Below are positions 41,968-43,353 of a stretch of DNA of 43,353 nucleotides, piece after piece. Positions within the stretch are counted from its first letter, which is position 1, and every line of letters begins with the position of its first letter. The DNA lies in NCBI GenBank assembly GCA_937861115.1, contig CALMBD010000037.1:1-43353 (forward strand), written 5' to 3'. Source of the stretch: an uncultured Bacteroidota bacterium. GTDB lineage: Bacteria; Bacteroidota; Bacteroidia; Chitinophagales; Saprospiraceae. The notes under the pieces are model-generated. The model was not told the origin of the DNA. It worked only from the letters and a program-made list of their open reading frames with translations, and searched no databases. The translations under genes and the position numbers were made by a program.

Positions 41968-43353
41968 TTACCTGAAAGTATACGGCACGCCGCTAACCTG
42001 GGTCAGGAGGGTTTGCGGGGCGTCGAGCACTTTGGCATAGCCATGTGGAACAGGCGTCACCGGTGAATTGGCGGCAAGGTAATCGCGCATGACCTGGTGC
42101 AGGGTAAAGGCGGTATTTTTCCCGTCTATCACATTGGGTATCCGGCAAAGCATATCGACCGGATCGCCTTCGCGCTCGCAGGCGCAAATGGAATAAATGC
42201 GGTCCGGTTGGAGCGGCTGTCCGCCTATCGTCACCTTTTTGAGTCGCTCCCCCTGCTCACCAAAGGCGTTGAACTCGATCTCCATCCCTTTGAACTTGAC
42301 CACCCAGCCTCCGAAGCGCTTGGAAGCGTCTTTGGCAAACACATTGTTCAACTCTTTTTCCAGCCAGTCGTACAGTTGCTTTCCGCTCGCTTTGGCGGTG
42401 CGCACCGTGGAGTCGACCGGCAGCATATCGAAGATATAGCCTTCCGTGATGGCGACCCTTCCGTCGGGTCCGAGGTTGCGCGGCGGGCAGAACCTGAACC
42501 CGTTGGACAGCACGATCTCGGTGCCGATTCGCCACCATAAGGCATCCAGTATGAGGGTGTCCATCGTATTTTCCACGACGAAATAGCGGTACAGCGGAAC
42601 GGTGCTGTACCCGTGCACCTTGTTGATGGCATCGGTAAACGGCGCTTCAATCTGGTCGATCAGTTGTTGTACCTCGGGTTGCGGCGTATAGGCGTCGGCA
42701 TCCACCTCAAGCAGTTCATACCGCTCACCCGTGATCTTGCCGTCGGTTATCTCCAGGTCGAGGCGGCCGACAAAAGAACCGAATGCGCCGGGCTCCACCA
42801 CCTTGGCGTACTGACATATGATCGGCTCGCGTACGCGTTCATGCGTGTCGCCGCCGAAAATGTAGTCCACGCCTTCGCAGGCGGGCTGGTTGGCGAGGTG
42901 TATCTGCTGCGAGAGCCCGAGGTGGGCGAGTATGATGATAAAGTCGCACTGTTCCTGTTCGCGCAGCACCTGTACCCAGGGCGCCAGACTTTCTTCCGGT
43001 TTGGTGTAAATAATGCCTTTGGAGTAATTCGGCGACTGCCGTTTTGGTACCAGGTGGTCGGTCATGCCGATAAAACCGATTTTTACGCCGAGCCGCGACC
43101 ATGTGTAGTAGGGCGGGAAGATCAGATCGCCGCGCTGGCCGTCTCCAAGATCGTGGTACATATTAGCGCATACCTTTGGCGCATGGAGCGCACCGAGCAG
43201 GGTCTGCATTGCTTTTTTGTAGTAGACCACCTCCCAGTTGCCGGGCAGATAAAGGTCGTAACTCAAGGCGTTCAGGATAGGTACTATAGCCTTTCCTGTT
43301 GTTTTTACCGACAGTTCGCTGCCCTGAAACATATCGCCGGTGTCGACGATAAA
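41968..43353 (-). CDS. SoxB-like 5'-nucleotidase-family hydrolase, 5' end outside the window
   Basis: The visible 461 codons read from the right edge to the stop at 41968. The N-terminal metallophosphatase part shows IVDTGDMFQGSELSVKT, then LYLPGNWEVVYYKK, IIILAHLGLSQQ and YIFGGDTHERVREP. The C-terminal 5'-nucleotidase domain follows (VLSNGFRFCP, TEGYIFDMLPVDSTV). Ordinary 5'-nucleotidases have GNHEFD, while SoxB, the sulfate-thiol hydrolase of the Sox thiosulfate-oxidation system, has a Trp there (GHWEF). GNWEV here is the SoxB-like form. Together with the sulfur genes downstream, SoxB-type function is the best reading, but a plain nucleotidase/phosphatase cannot be excluded. No soxAX/YZ/CD genes are in view. 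Confidence 0.75.
   Translation of the reverse strand, partial: FIVDTGDMFQGSELSVKTTGKAIVPILNALSYDLYLPGNWEVVYYKKAMQTLLGALHAPKVCANMYHDLGDGQRGDLIFPPYYTWSRLGVKIGFIGMTDHLVPKRQSPNYSKGIIYTKPEESLAPWVQVLREQEQCDFIIILAHLGLSQQIHLANQPACEGVDYIFGGDTHERVREPIICQYAKVVEPGAFGSFVGRLDLEITDGKITGERYELLEVDADAYTPQPEVQQLIDQIEAPFTDAINKVHGYSTVPLYRYFVVENTMDTLILDALWWRIGTEIVLSNGFRFCPPRNLGPDGRVAITEGYIFDMLPVDSTVRTAKASGKQLYDWLEKELNNVFAKDASKRFGGWVVKFKGMEIEFNAFGEQGERLKKVTIGGQPLQPDRIYSICACEREGDPVDMLCRIPNVIDGKNTAFTLHQVMRDYLAANSPVTPVPHGYAKVLDAPQTLLTQVSGVPYTFR

Overview
The window comes from a Bacteroidota chromosome of moderate GC content, most likely a Saprospiria-like lineage (Lewinella/Haliscomenobacter type). The evidence is a type IX secretion sorting tail on a secreted glycosidase, a GldM-type C-terminal domain, a TonB receptor of the outer-membrane beta-barrel-3 type, DUF4136 and other Bacteroidota lipoproteins, and promoters of the Bacteroidota TAnnTTTG (-7) type. 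No rRNA, tRNA, CRISPR array, insertion sequence or prophage was seen. The lineage is inferred from gene content only.

Left part (1-10.6 kb). The 5' end of a minus-strand gene sits at the edge, followed by a perfect 34-bp inverted repeat. Next is a BlaI/MecI-type repressor with two operator palindromes around its -7 box, overlapping an M56 (BlaR1-type) peptidase that carries a GldM-like C-terminal region. A three-gene minus-strand group follows: a P-loop kinase, the internally deleted remnant of a DUF5995 gene, and an APH-fold kinase. After it come a DUF2975/XRE pair with its own promoter and direct repeats, a secreted Arg/His/Trp-rich protein, a glycosyltransferase-like protein and a P2-type cation ATPase.

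Central part (10.7-21.4 kb). A strict 1-Cys peroxiredoxin lies directly upstream of PEP synthase and an SDR dehydrogenase. Then come a secreted protein with three glycogen-binding-like modules, a single-chain aspartic protease-like protein, a small secreted barrel-like protein, a three-gene membrane-protein operon including DUF6544, a DUF4136 lipoprotein, and a lipoprotein with a duplicated domain and His-rich linkers.

Polysaccharide/surface part (21.5-35.7 kb). This holds a YdiJ-type FAD/Fe-S dehydrogenase, a GH16 lipoprotein, an APH-fold kinase with an altered catalytic loop, and a GH5-like T9SS-secreted enzyme divergent from a sulfatase homologue that has lost its formylglycine residue. 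A TonB-type receptor, a tiny secreted protein and an M1 aminopeptidase complete it.

Sulfur part (35.7 kb to right edge). All genes are on the minus strand: two half-size YeeE/YedE (thiosulfate-uptake type) proteins, a rhodanese, an MBL-fold persulfide-dioxygenase-like enzyme fused to two rhodanese domains, a TauE/SafE exporter, a Crp/Fnr-family regulator, an OprD-like porin and a SoxB-like 5'-nucleotidase-family protein cut by the edge. Three palindromes of the form GTAAC-N4-GTTAC lie 33-34 bp (centre to centre) upstream of -7 boxes in front of the MBL, TauE and porin-regulator transcripts, where no -33 element is present. I read this as a Crp/Fnr-controlled reduced-sulfur uptake and oxidation regulon. 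It is the most interesting system in the window.
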